From positions 1 to 18,811 of the forward strand of contig JAKAUD010000185.1 in NCBI GenBank assembly GCA_021827885.1: a stretch of DNA of 18,811 nucleotides, written 5' to 3'. Source of the DNA: Thermoplasmata archaeon (GTDB lineage Archaea; Thermoplasmatota; Thermoplasmata; Thermoplasmatales; Thermoplasmataceae). The notes under the pieces were generated by a model. The model searched no databases. It saw only the letters and a list, made by a program, of their open reading frames with translations, and had not been told where the DNA came from. The translations under genes were made by a program, and so were the position numbers. Positions 1 to 7,722 of the stretch are shown here, piece after piece. The stretch's first letter is position 1; each line of letters begins with the position of its first letter.

Positions 1-221
1 TACCAGAATTTTCCAGGAATCTTGGGAAAGCTACTGGAGAATTCAAGAGGGGCCAGGCGGAAATTGAAAGGGAGATTAAAAGTTACGTAAATTCTCCGGC
101 TCCTGAAATTAAGGATGCAGATTTGACCAACTTCGCAAAATCGCTGGGTATATCGACAGAAAACAAGAACTTAGACCAGATCAGAAATGAGGTAGCTGAT
201 AAGCTAAAGAGTGGTCATTAA
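1..221 (+). CDS. tatA: TatA-like twin-arginine translocase subunit, C-terminal part (5' truncated by window edge)
   Basis: The reading frame is open from the window edge, with codons starting at position 3, and ends in TAA at 219-221. The visible 72 residues begin PEFSRNLGKATGEFKRGQ. This resembles the end of the amphipathic helix of TatA/TatB proteins, whose usual form is 'P.+.+.LGKA.GEFK+'. A hydrophilic, charged tail follows, as expected for the cytoplasmic C-terminus. The N-terminal membrane helix lies outside the window. The stop codon overlaps the tatC start (TAATG), so the two are probably translationally coupled. Together they would form the Sec-independent route that exports folded, often cofactor-bearing proteins such as Rieske proteins. 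TatA versus TatB cannot be decided from this fragment; archaea generally use TatA-type proteins only. Confidence 0.7.
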   Translation, partial: PEFSRNLGKATGEFKRGQAEIEREIKSYVNSPAPEIKDADLTNFAKSLGISTENKNLDQIRNEVADKLKSGH

Positions 222-1039
222 TGGACGAGAGCCCCATAAGGCTCATCACTTCAAATCTGGAAGAACTCAGGCAGGTAGTAGTCAGGATTTTGAAGGTATT
301 TTTTGTATTCTTCATCTTGTTCTTTTTTTTCAAGGAGAAACAATTTACCGTTTATGGATATAACATTCCGTTTGTGTATCCGTCACCCTATTACAATATG
401 GGAGACCAGTTGTTCAACGTTATCAGGTACCACCTGATTCAAAAGAAATTCACCCTGATTCTAATAAACTCCACGGATGGTGTTGTGGCAGATCTTTATT
501 CATGCGTTTTCCTCACACTAATATTCAGCTCACCGTGGATAATATACTATCTATCTTCTTTTATTTCCCCTGCGTTGAAGCCAAATGAGAAACAAGCCCT
601 GAGGCAGGCTATAATTCCAGCAGCGCTCCTGTTCATATTTGGGGCATTCATTGGACTATATTATGTTGCCCCGGATGTCTTCACTATCCTCTATTATTAT
701 GATTCCGGTATAGGTGCAGAACCAACGATGAGCTTAACCAGCTTCATTTCATTTTTTCTCATTTATGTCCTGACGTTTGGCCTGGCTTTTGAAACACCAA
801 TAATAATGATTGGCGTGACACGGGCGGGCCTTGTGCAGTCAGATTATTGGTTCAAAAACTGGAGATATGCAGTTGTGGGGGCACTGATTTTTGGGGTTAT
901 CTTTTCCCCGGGAATGATTGGGTTTACAATGATGCTGCTTGCCATACCTATTATTGCACTTTACTTCGTGGGGGCCTATGTGTCAAGAAGGTTTGAAAAG
1001 AAAAAGGACCCAGATGTTATTGATGTTTCAAACCAGTGA
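221..1039 (+). CDS. tatC: Sec-independent protein translocase TatC
   Basis: TatC (272 aa) is the membrane receptor for twin-arginine signal peptides. Near the N-terminus 'NLEELRQ' matches the family's 'HLxELR' motif, with the conserved Glu kept and His replaced by Asn. Six hydrophobic segments follow. 'ISPALKPNEKQAL' matches the cytoplasmic loop 'F..PaL...Ek+'. 'FGLAFETPIIMIGVTRAGL' contains the conserved FG...FE.P segment with the membrane Glu, and the 'KNWRYAVVGALIFGVIFSP' helix is also typical. The first periplasmic loop (about residues 40-90) looks somewhat long and rich in Tyr and Phe. The ATG overlaps the TAA of the upstream TatA-like gene, which fixes the start. The last 12 bases overlap the 3' end of the convergent crotonase gene. 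Family assignment is secure. Confidence 0.93.
   Translation: MDESPIRLITSNLEELRQVVVRILKVFFVFFILFFFFKEKQFTVYGYNIPFVYPSPYYNMGDQLFNVIRYHLIQKKFTLILINSTDGVVADLYSCVFLTLIFSSPWIIYYLSSFISPALKPNEKQALRQAIIPAALLFIFGAFIGLYYVAPDVFTILYYYDSGIGAEPTMSLTSFISFFLIYVLTFGLAFETPIIMIGVTRAGLVQSDYWFKNWRYAVVGALIFGVIFSPGMIGFTMMLLAIPIIALYFVGAYVSRRFEKKKDPDVIDVSNQ
995..1007 (-). terminator. Possible oligo-T terminator for the long nuo-side transcript
   Basis: On the minus strand, about 20-32 bases past the stop of the crotonase gene, the RNA would read CCUUUUUCUUUUC. Archaeal intrinsic termination relies on U-rich tracts, so this is a reasonable end for the minus-strand transcript. It lies inside the coding part of tatC, so the two convergent transcripts would overlap. 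No hairpin is evident. This is inference from base composition only. Confidence 0.3.
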
Positions 1040-1762
1040 TCTATAAGCTTCAAGCTCCTTTATCCTTACAACGGAAGTATCATAGGATTTTATGAAGCTC
1101 CTGTATTCCCTGAAGATTGATGGATCGGGAAACCTCTGTTGCTTCTGAATGGTGAAGATCTGCAGGTTTAACCTCTCCAATTTATTCTGCACCCATTTGA
1201 GTGAATCGTCTCTATCGGAAATATTTACGTCACCAATTCCGTTGTCAAGCGCCTCAGTACCTGAAATAATTTCTGATGTCAGCAGTTTCAAAAACGTTCT
1301 TCTGTTCCCTATTACATTTTCCATTATGGAAGGCGGCACCATAAGTGATGGCAGCCCGTACTGGAAGTCTGGAATGCCAATTTTTGAATTTTCTGCAATC
1401 CCAATGAAATCCCCGGAGAGCGCTAGTTCGAAACCTAGTCCAAGACACTTCCCTCCAACCGCCATAAAAAATGGCTTTCCAGAACTCCTGATCATGTTGT
1501 ATACAGCCGAGGCGGCATCAAAAACTGTGAGTAACCATGAATTATCCCTGAGCCTTTTGCATGATCCATCATAACCGGTCGAAAAATTAGATCCAGAAGA
1601 CCTTATTAGCACTGCCTTTACGTGTTCCTCTGAAATAGCAGACGAAACGCCCTGCGCAAGGCCCATCAGAACCTCTATATCGATGACATTCTGGTCCCCG
1701 TTTGAGATCTGGATTACGGCCAAATCATCCTTCACTTCAGAAGTGACTTTCTCGTTCAACAT
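1028..1762 (-). CDS. Enoyl-CoA hydratase/isomerase (crotonase) family protein, divergent
   Basis: A 244-aa crotonase-fold protein. Crotonases bind acyl-CoA thioesters and stabilise an enolate in an oxyanion hole. The two oxyanion-hole regions are visible: 'FSTGYDGS' (about 60-67, for the usual 'FcaGaDl.e') and 'GGKCLGLGFELALSGDF' (about 103-119, for 'G.alGgG.ElalacD'). Glu112 matches the first catalytic Glu of enoyl-CoA hydratase (Glu144 in the rat enzyme). The second (rat Glu164, usually 'G.PE...G') is Asp132 in 'GIPDFQYG', so the reaction may be something other than plain hydration, such as isomerisation or hydrolysis. The ATG start sits 7 bases behind the stop of the preceding small gene, with a GAGG ribosome site overlapping that stop. 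It is the last gene of the nuo-side gene string. The 3' end overlaps tatC by 12 bases, tail to tail. Confidence 0.82.
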   Translation of the reverse strand: MLNEKVTSEVKDDLAVIQISNGDQNVIDIEVLMGLAQGVSSAISEEHVKAVLIRSSGSNFSTGYDGSCKRLRDNSWLLTVFDAASAVYNMIRSSGKPFFMAVGGKCLGLGFELALSGDFIGIAENSKIGIPDFQYGLPSLMVPPSIMENVIGNRRTFLKLLTSEIISGTEALDNGIGDVNISDRDDSLKWVQNKLERLNLQIFTIQKQQRFPDPSIFREYRSFIKSYDTSVVRIKELEAYRSLV

Positions 1763-1769
1763 TGCTGCC

Positions 1770-2045
1770 TCAATACATTGTGAGATTGAAACGGTAATCA
1801 GCTTCTTCGAAAGACTTTCTGCTGTGGATATTCAGTACCCTTGAGATGCGCGTCATTTCTGAGGAGAATTCCGTTTCATATATCCCTTTGCTCACCTGGT
1901 TCCATTCTCTCCCTATGATGAGCCTTTTTGCCCCTTCGTTGTAAAGGAACTGCTCTCCGTTCTTCCTGAGATCATGAATAATCTCAGCTGCTTTTTCCTG
2001 GTCAAGAGCGTGGGAAAGTTCACTAAATATTTCACTTGTTTTCAA
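1770..2045 (-). CDS. Small hypothetical protein behind nuoN (91 aa)
   Basis: I do not recognise this protein. It is soluble, highly charged and probably mainly helical, with no membrane segment and no Cys. Its single Trp falls in 'LIIGREWNQVSKG', which together with the preceding 'FLYNEGAKR' looks like a compact folded core. The start is TTG at 2043-2045, overlapping the TGA of the upstream small gene as TTGA. A GAGGTG ribosome site lies 9 bases ahead, which supports this start and suggests translational coupling. The crotonase gene follows after 7 bases. Location directly behind the complex I genes is the only functional hint; an accessory or regulatory role is a guess. Confidence 0.72.
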   Translation of the reverse strand: MKTSEIFSELSHALDQEKAAEIIHDLRKNGEQFLYNEGAKRLIIGREWNQVSKGIYETEFSSEMTRISRVLNIHSRKSFEEADYRFNLTMY

Positions 2046-2389
2046 AGATCATCACACCTCTTTCCATCAAAGCTCGGATATCTCAAGTTATAGCGGTCTC
2101 TTGAATATTCGCAGAAATATGCAAAGGCATCCACGAAGGAATCGTAGTCCTCCAGTTCAAACAATTTCGATGACCTAAGGTATAACACCAGTTCACCAGT
2201 GCTTAGATTCCCTTTTATATAATCAGCGATTTTCTTGAGAAATTCAATGTGTGCTGGGTAGTTCTTGCCTCCAAGTTCTGAATTCCTCTGTAAGGCCTTA
2301 ATCCTGGACTCAATTCTATTCATTGCATCAGATGGCTCTCCATAAAGCAGGGCCGATTTTATTATTTCAAGATCAACAATTTGATTCAA
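2042..2389 (-). CDS. Small hypothetical protein directly behind nuoN (115 aa)
   Basis: I do not recognise this protein. It is soluble and apparently all-helical, with the pattern of a short helical bundle: residues 5-35 carry 'ALLYGEPSDAMNRIESRIK', residues 45-65 a second helix, and an aromatic, acidic stretch 'YDSFVDAFAYFCEYSRDRY' lies near the end. There are two cysteines and no metal-binding motif. The start is TTG two bases after the nuoN TAA. GGGGTG, just upstream with about 5 bases of spacing, is a good ribosome site, so the gene is very probably real and co-translated with nuoN. Its stop overlaps the next gene's start (TTGA). Possible roles include complex I assembly or regulation, but nothing in the sequence proves this. 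Confidence 0.74.
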   Translation of the reverse strand: MNQIVDLEIIKSALLYGEPSDAMNRIESRIKALQRNSELGGKNYPAHIEFLKKIADYIKGNLSTGELVLYLRSSKLFELEDYDSFVDAFAYFCEYSRDRYNLRYPSFDGKRCDDL

Positions 2390-2391
2390 AT

Positions 2392-3822
2392 TTACACCCC
2401 AAACAATCCTAATACATAAGTCTGAATAGTGGGAAACTCATAGATGAGGGCAACTAATGCAAACATCATTATTGCTGCGATTGCAACTGGATAGTATACA
2501 GAAGGTGAAAGGTCGAATTGGTTATCGCCATCTCTTCTGAACATGATTACAATGAGTCTCAGGTAATAGAACACAGATATCGCGCTATTAACAATCGCTA
2601 TTACAGCCAACCACCACAACTGGCCGCTGATCAGGGAGAGAAAGAGATAATACTTGGCAAAGAAGCCCGCGGTTGGTGGTACCCCTGCCAAGCTGATCAG
2701 TATTACTATTATTGAAATAGCCATAGCCGGCGATTTCCACGCAAGTCCCGACAGATCGTCAATCTTTGCATTTTCCTTCTTGACAAGACCTACGGAGAAG
2801 AATGCTCCCCCCTTCATGAAGATATACACAAGTGAATAATACATTCCGGCAAGAATTGCAAGCTCATTTGCATTAGCTGAGTAATTGTATCCCACGACTG
2901 CAAGCACAAGAATCAGGTATCCTGCCTGTGCCACACTCGAATAAGCGAAGACCCTCTTAAGATTGGTTTCAGAGATGGCTGCGATGTTGCCATAGGTCAT
3001 TGTAATTATTGAGATTATGATGAAAAGATAGTAGACATCAACACTTTCAAGCGAGAATCCAACAAGAAATATTCTTAGAATTATAAGAAATGCCAGAACC
3101 TTTGTGCCCGTCGACAGGAAAGCCGATACTGAATTTGGTGATCCATCATAAGCATCTATAGCCCACTGGTGCATTGGGACCAGTGCCAATTTGAACCCAA
3201 ATCCCACAAACAGGAATATTAGTGCTATTAGAACAGAATGTGATTGAAGTGCGGCAACGTTTTGCAAATTGAATGTTCCTGCGGAAATGTAAAAAAAGGC
3301 TGAACCAAAGAGAATAAATGAGGTTGCAATAGTTCCCGTGAAGAAATATTTTGTAGCTGCCTCAAGGTTGCGCCTGGACTTTCCATATGCCGTCATGATA
3401 TATGTTCCGATGCTGACTCCTTCAAAGGCAATGAATATAACAATCAGGTTGAAACTGAAAGCCGCGACGATCATTGCAATGTTGACAAAAAGCAATGTTG
3501 CATAGAACAGTTCAGGCTTTTCGTGAACCTCCCTGGTTGATGGGAGAACCATGTACAGTGATGATATAATCATTATAATAGCAAAAAATAATCCAAAATC
3601 GTTGATCTGCAATATCCCGGAATAAGTTTGTGAAACTGAAGAATCAAACACCAGCAATAAACCAATGGCAATTAAAAGCGATATGAACGCCATTGCTGAA
3701 TATAGCTTTGGGTTCTTGTACTTAATGCCAAGGAATAGCATGATGAAGGCGATTGCCCCGAGAAACAGCTCAGGTATAAGAGTTGTAAAATCACTGGATT
3801 GCAGCATGTTTATAATATTCAT
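2392..3822 (-). CDS. nuoN: NADH-quinone oxidoreductase-like subunit N (antiporter-like, membrane)
   Basis: NuoN (476 aa) is one of the three antiporter-like proton-translocating subunits of complex I and has about 14 membrane helices. Residues that form the proton path in the family are present: Glu134 in 'FIAFEGVSIGTYIM', Lys211 in 'GFGFKLALVPMHQW', Lys241 in 'FLSTGTKVLAFLIILR', and a later Lys in 'PPTAGFFAKYYLFL'. The spacing of Lys211 and Lys241 equals that of E. coli Lys217 and Lys247 (recalled numbering). Length is normal for the family. The ATG directly abuts the nuoM stop (TAAATG). A GGAGGTG ribosome site lies 10 bases upstream, inside the end of nuoM. It is the last recognised complex I gene in the string. 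Confidence 0.95.
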   Translation of the reverse strand: MNIINMLQSSDFTTLIPELFLGAIAFIMLFLGIKYKNPKLYSAMAFISLLIAIGLLLVFDSSVSQTYSGILQINDFGLFFAIIMIISSLYMVLPSTREVHEKPELFYATLLFVNIAMIVAAFSFNLIVIFIAFEGVSIGTYIMTAYGKSRRNLEAATKYFFTGTIATSFILFGSAFFYISAGTFNLQNVAALQSHSVLIALIFLFVGFGFKLALVPMHQWAIDAYDGSPNSVSAFLSTGTKVLAFLIILRIFLVGFSLESVDVYYLFIIISIITMTYGNIAAISETNLKRVFAYSSVAQAGYLILVLAVVGYNYSANANELAILAGMYYSLVYIFMKGGAFFSVGLVKKENAKIDDLSGLAWKSPAMAISIIVILISLAGVPPTAGFFAKYYLFLSLISGQLWWLAVIAIVNSAISVFYYLRLIVIMFRRDGDNQFDLSPSVYYPVAIAAIMMFALVALIYEFPTIQTYVLGLFGV

Positions 3823-5310
3823 TTAGAGGAGCACCTCCACGTACTTTTCTAATAATCCAAAAATAATATTCGGATAAATTCCAAGAATCAGTATTACAAC
3901 CAATAAAGATCCAATGGCGAAAATGTCATGCCTGCCAATATCATTGAGCCTTCCAAGTGTCTCGTTGAATGGACCATAAAGAGTTCTCTGGGCCGCCCAG
4001 ATATGATATGAAGCCGTTATGATCATACCGAATATAACCAGAAAGATAAGAGGGCCCAGAACATAGTATGATGCTGCTACAATTGAGAATTCCGATATGA
4101 AACCTGCGAATCCTGGTAATCCCAGGGATGCGAGGAGCCCTCCCAGGAAGATTGAAGAAAGTATCGGCACCTCCCTGTGAATTCCTCCAAGGCTGTGTAT
4201 GTTTTCCTTCCCTGTCTTAGCCTTGATGAAAAACAATGTTGCAAATAGAAGCGCTATTATGAGCCCATGCGCCAATATTTGATAGATACCGCCTGTGAGT
4301 TCCTGAATACCAAAGGCACCAGTTTCCATGATTCCAACTCCCAGAGAGATATTCACAAAACCCATTGAAGCTGCACTGGCAAATGCAAGCATCTTCTTGA
4401 GATTGGTCTGCATCATAGCGACAAGTGAAAAATACACAAGGCTAACAATGCCCAGCGAAATTATTATCCAGAGCACAGATGATGTAATGATGGATGACAG
4501 CGGAAGAAGGATTGCAAAGAAGCCATACCCACCCATTAAAGAAAGCCCACCAGCCAGTATTACTGTCACCGGGTATGGTGCTGAATTATAAGCGTCAGGC
4601 AGCCATGAATGCAACGGGAATGATGGCATCTTTACCAGAAATGCAAACAGGAAACCGAATATGATGAAATACTTCCAGAATACTGGAATGGCAGAACTAC
4701 TGACAAACGCGCTTGAAAGTAATGAAGACATATTCAGAGTGAATGAATGTGATGGAGTATAATAATAGTGGAATGCAAAGAGCGTCAGGATTGATAGAAG
4801 CAGAAAGACGGAACCTAATTGTGTATAGATAAAGAATTTAAGAGATGCTGTTTCCTTTTTTTCACCACCATAGATTGCTATAAGCAGGAAAACAGGTATT
4901 ATTACTGCCTCCCAGAATATGTAGAAGAAAATAAAATTTCTTGAGATCAAAAGTCCGAATAATCCAACCTCAGTAAGCATCATGAGTCCATAGAAAAGTC
5001 CATGAAATTCCTGGTTTCTTGAAATGTATATTCCTATCGGCACAATCATTGTTGTCAGGAACAGGAGTGCTAGTGTAAGGGATGAAGCACCAGTGGTGAA
5101 ATTAATGCCTATGGAAGGGACCAGTCCAACACTATAGTTAGATATGATATTCCCCTGATAACCTGATGAAAAAATAATGATTGCATAAAAGAAGGTCAAT
5201 GCAAGGATCAACAAGGAAGAGTACATTGAGAATTCCCAGGGTCTATTTTTCAGGAAGAATGAGATAATTGTTAGCAGGATTAACAGTATAAATATTGACA
5301 TCAATATCAT
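3823..5310 (-). CDS. nuoM: NADH-quinone oxidoreductase-like subunit M (antiporter-like, membrane)
   Basis: NuoM (495 aa) is the middle antiporter-like subunit and has about 14 membrane helices. Visible channel residues are Glu134 ('FFYIFWEAVIIP'), Lys227 ('FLVKMPSFPLHSWLPDA') and Glu407 ('GFISEFSIVAA'), matching E. coli Glu144, Lys234 and Glu407. The family's second lysine (E. coli Lys265, 31 residues after Lys234) falls at Leu258 here, in 'ILAGGLSLMGGYGFF'. A gapless alignment puts Leu at the exact spot, with no Lys or His nearby in that helix (see findings). Everything else looks intact and functional. The start ATG abuts the nuoL stop (TAAATG). Confidence 0.95.
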   Translation of the reverse strand: MILMSIFILLILLTIISFFLKNRPWEFSMYSSLLILALTFFYAIIIFSSGYQGNIISNYSVGLVPSIGINFTTGASSLTLALLFLTTMIVPIGIYISRNQEFHGLFYGLMMLTEVGLFGLLISRNFIFFYIFWEAVIIPVFLLIAIYGGEKKETASLKFFIYTQLGSVFLLLSILTLFAFHYYYTPSHSFTLNMSSLLSSAFVSSSAIPVFWKYFIIFGFLFAFLVKMPSFPLHSWLPDAYNSAPYPVTVILAGGLSLMGGYGFFAILLPLSSIITSSVLWIIISLGIVSLVYFSLVAMMQTNLKKMLAFASAASMGFVNISLGVGIMETGAFGIQELTGGIYQILAHGLIIALLFATLFFIKAKTGKENIHSLGGIHREVPILSSIFLGGLLASLGLPGFAGFISEFSIVAASYYVLGPLIFLVIFGMIITASYHIWAAQRTLYGPFNETLGRLNDIGRHDIFAIGSLLVVILILGIYPNIIFGLLEKYVEVLL

Positions 5311-7203
5311 TTAAAAACCACCCAGAAGTTCAATCATCAGAAAGACGACAGATATACCTATCACCAGCACTATGAAATAATACTCAACCACACCGTTCTG
5401 CAATCTTCTAAAGAATGATCCAAGTTTCATTGTGCCTGAAGCCAGGGCCTCAATAGATCTGCTAAAGCGTGATTCAAACGTTGAAAAAGCGGAAGAAAGA
5501 GGCAGAATTCCCCTTTCTGCAATATCGTTGGTAAAAAGCCTATCAAGATAGTATTTGTTCTTTACAACTTTATAAAGCCTGCTTCTTGTTATGTTTATGG
5601 AACTCCATCCATTTGTTGCATACAGTGGAATCGTGATGAGGAGACCCAAAAGTACCATCATCGTGGGTATCATTGAGATTATGTATGGAACTGTAACATG
5701 AATAGTGGCTGCATCAATGAAATCATAAAATGCGTACTGGAACTGCCCCATCACCAATGATATCCCTGCCAGGATTATGAGTGGTATGAGAACAATCTTG
5801 GACGGATCCTTTGCCTCACTTGCAAGTTCAGATCTCGGCTTGCCGAGAGCGGCCAGGAAAAAGAACCTGAATGTGTAAACCGTCGTTGTCAGTGCACCTA
5901 GAATGAGCATCAGCCAAGGAAGGAATGCGTATAATGAATAGCCATTTGCCTGGAAAAATTGCCAGCTGGCATCTATTATAGTATCCTTTGAATAATAGGA
6001 AGCCGTGAATGGGATCGCTGAAAGCGTTATTGCCCCTATGAACATAAGTGTCATTGTGGCAGGCATTCTCTTCCATAAACCCCCCATCTTCTTGACATCC
6101 CTGAGTTCCATCATTGTGAGCAATATTACCCCTGCACTCAGAAAGAGCAGCGCCTTGAAAACCGCATGAACCATGGTGTGGTACAGAGCAAATGATATTG
6201 CACTATCCCCAATGACACTCCCTATTCCGAGAGCAGCAAACATGTAACCAAGTTGGCTGATTGTGGAATAAGCAAGGATTCTTTTCAGATCATTAACGAC
6301 GATTCCAATAGTTCCTGCGAAAAGGGCTGTGAATGCGCCTAAAAATAATACGAAATCCAGGGCACCTGTTGAATGCGTATAAATCGGAAAAACTCTCGCG
6401 ACAAGATAAACGCCTGCAGTCACCATTGTTGCGGCATGAATCAATGCTGAAACGGTAGTGGGACCTTCCATTGCGTCTGGTATCCAAACATGAAGGGGAA
6501 ATTGCGCAGACTTTCCAGCTGCACCACCCATAAATAGCAGTCCAATAATTGTCAGGTTTGTCGTTCCCACATAGTTCATTATCTGTGGCCAGCTTGCCGG
6601 GTTGACGATATATGCTATGCTGAGCGGGGATGCCACCTTATCTGCAAGTGATATGTATAGAATGCTTAGCCCTATGAGAAATAGAAGATCTCCCACTCTC
6701 GTCACAATGAAGGCCTTTTTCGCGGCTGATGATGCATTTGGCTTGAAATACCAGAATCCGATCAAAAGATAGGAACATAATCCCACAAGTTCCCAAAAGA
6801 GGAAAAACTCAACAAGATTGGATGATATGGTTAAGCCCAGCATTGCGCCTGTGAAAAGGGCCGTTTCTGCGAAATATACATGCTTGTTTGGATCCTTTCC
6901 CATATAATAAATTGCAAAGAGATGTATCATCAGAGATACAAAGGATACCATCAAAATCATTACAAGGGCAAGGTGGTCAATATATATTCCAGCGTTGATG
7001 TCACCAAACCAGTTATATGACTGATATATGGGAGTTGAGCTTCCACGAATCTGGAGATAAACCATGAATGAGAGGATAAATGAAATAAGAATGGAGATTG
7101 TTGCGATGTATCCTGAGAGATTTCTTCTGTATTTGCCTGCCACTAGTGATATGGGAAAAGCCAGGACTGGACTTAAAAATATAAACCATTCATAATCCAG
7201 CAT
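5311..7203 (-). CDS. nuoL: NADH-quinone oxidoreductase-like subunit L (antiporter-like, membrane)
   Basis: NuoL (630 aa) is the distal antiporter-like subunit, normal in length, with about 16 membrane helices including the C-terminal part that follows the long lateral helix. Channel residues present are Glu138 ('EFFLFWELVGLCSYLLIGFW'), Lys231 ('AAGKSAQFPLHVWIPDAMEG'), His256 ('VSALIHAATMVTAGVYL', where NuoL normally has His instead of the Lys of NuoM/N) and a Lys in 'ASYYSKDTIID' (the Lys399 position of E. coli). A charged cytoplasmic segment, 'RSRLYKVVKNKYYLDRLF', near residue 545 precedes the last helices, as in other NuoL proteins. The ATG lies one base behind the nuoK stop, in an operon with almost no intergenic bases. 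Confidence 0.96.
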   Translation of the reverse strand: MLDYEWFIFLSPVLAFPISLVAGKYRRNLSGYIATISILISFILSFMVYLQIRGSSTPIYQSYNWFGDINAGIYIDHLALVMILMVSFVSLMIHLFAIYYMGKDPNKHVYFAETALFTGAMLGLTISSNLVEFFLFWELVGLCSYLLIGFWYFKPNASSAAKKAFIVTRVGDLLFLIGLSILYISLADKVASPLSIAYIVNPASWPQIMNYVGTTNLTIIGLLFMGGAAGKSAQFPLHVWIPDAMEGPTTVSALIHAATMVTAGVYLVARVFPIYTHSTGALDFVLFLGAFTALFAGTIGIVVNDLKRILAYSTISQLGYMFAALGIGSVIGDSAISFALYHTMVHAVFKALLFLSAGVILLTMMELRDVKKMGGLWKRMPATMTLMFIGAITLSAIPFTASYYSKDTIIDASWQFFQANGYSLYAFLPWLMLILGALTTTVYTFRFFFLAALGKPRSELASEAKDPSKIVLIPLIILAGISLVMGQFQYAFYDFIDAATIHVTVPYIISMIPTMMVLLGLLITIPLYATNGWSSINITRSRLYKVVKNKYYLDRLFTNDIAERGILPLSSAFSTFESRFSRSIEALASGTMKLGSFFRRLQNGVVEYYFIVLVIGISVVFLMIELLGGF

Positions 7204-7204
7204 T

Positions 7205-7504
7205 TTACCACCTTATCTCCTTCAGAAGTGAAATAGTAATCTTCCCGTATTTCTTGTAAATAGAGACGAGAAGGCTGATTCCAACCACAGATTCCGCTGC
7301 CCCAATTGCTATTGCAAAAAGCGCCATTATCAAGGGCGTTACACTACCGCCTGACATGCCAGCGGCAACCAGGCTGAAAATGGATGCGTTCAGCATCAAC
7401 TCGATTGATATCAGCATTTTGATTCCCACATTGGATACCATAACGCCAGCAAGACCAATCGTAAATATCAAAAGTGAAATTAACTCAGCTATATATAGAA
7501 ACAT
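7205..7504 (-). CDS. nuoK: NADH-quinone oxidoreductase-like subunit K
   Basis: NuoK (99 aa) is a three-helix membrane subunit, homologous to MrpC, that forms part of the proton path between the quinone site and the antiporter-like subunits. The two membrane glutamates that define it are present: Glu35 in 'MLISIELMLNA' and Glu71 in 'AIAIGAAESVVGISLLV' (E. coli Glu36 and Glu72). Length is normal. The start is ATG, two bases behind the stop of nuoJ2, and the gene ends one base before nuoL. Confidence 0.95.
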   Translation of the reverse strand: MFLYIAELISLLIFTIGLAGVMVSNVGIKMLISIELMLNASIFSLVAAGMSGGSVTPLIMALFAIAIGAAESVVGISLLVSIYKKYGKITISLLKEIRW

Positions 7505-7506
7505 CT

Positions 7507-7722
7507 TTAGTCATCCTCCGAAATGTGCATCATGCCAAGTATGCCGGCAACAAGGATTATTGAAAGGAGTTCGAATGGTACAAGATACTCGTTCATAAGC
7601 AGTAATCCAATATTTGCTATGGATTGCTCTTTCGGAATAAAGCTGCCCGGTATCTGGAAAACCTCTACCGCCATTACAATGAAGAAGAACACAGAAGCTA
7701 TCACTGCAGGAATTTTATTCAA
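7507..7722 (-). CDS. nuoJ2: NuoJ C-terminal half as a separate protein (NuoJ2)
   Basis: A 71-aa membrane protein with two hydrophobic helices, corresponding to the last part of NuoJ. 'IGLLLMNEYLVPFELLSIILVAGILG' (split here: 'NEYLVPFELLSIILV') is the family's 'l.t.Y..pFE..s.lLl.a..Ga' segment, with the conserved Glu. The start is TTG at 7720-7722, with GGAGGG as ribosome site 7 bases ahead inside the end of nuoJ1; the two genes overlap by 8 bases in different frames. A strong ribosome site at the right distance argues for a genuine separate gene, not a broken nuoJ. Split NuoJ is known to me from haloarchaea (nuoJ1/nuoJ2) and, as I recall, from Thermoplasma relatives. Confidence 0.86.
   Translation of the reverse strand: MNKIPAVIASVFFFIVMAVEVFQIPGSFIPKEQSIANIGLLLMNEYLVPFELLSIILVAGILGMMHISEDD

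Noticed and set aside
304..336. T-rich run in tatC as a possible frameshift or slippage site
   Set aside because: The run encodes Phe residues of the first membrane helix in an intact, full-length TatC; there is no sign of a frame change.
1149..1574. Plus-strand reading frame of 141 codons
   Set aside because: It lies wholly inside the crotonase gene on the other strand, shows no family features, and its protein is a Ser/Pro-rich shadow.
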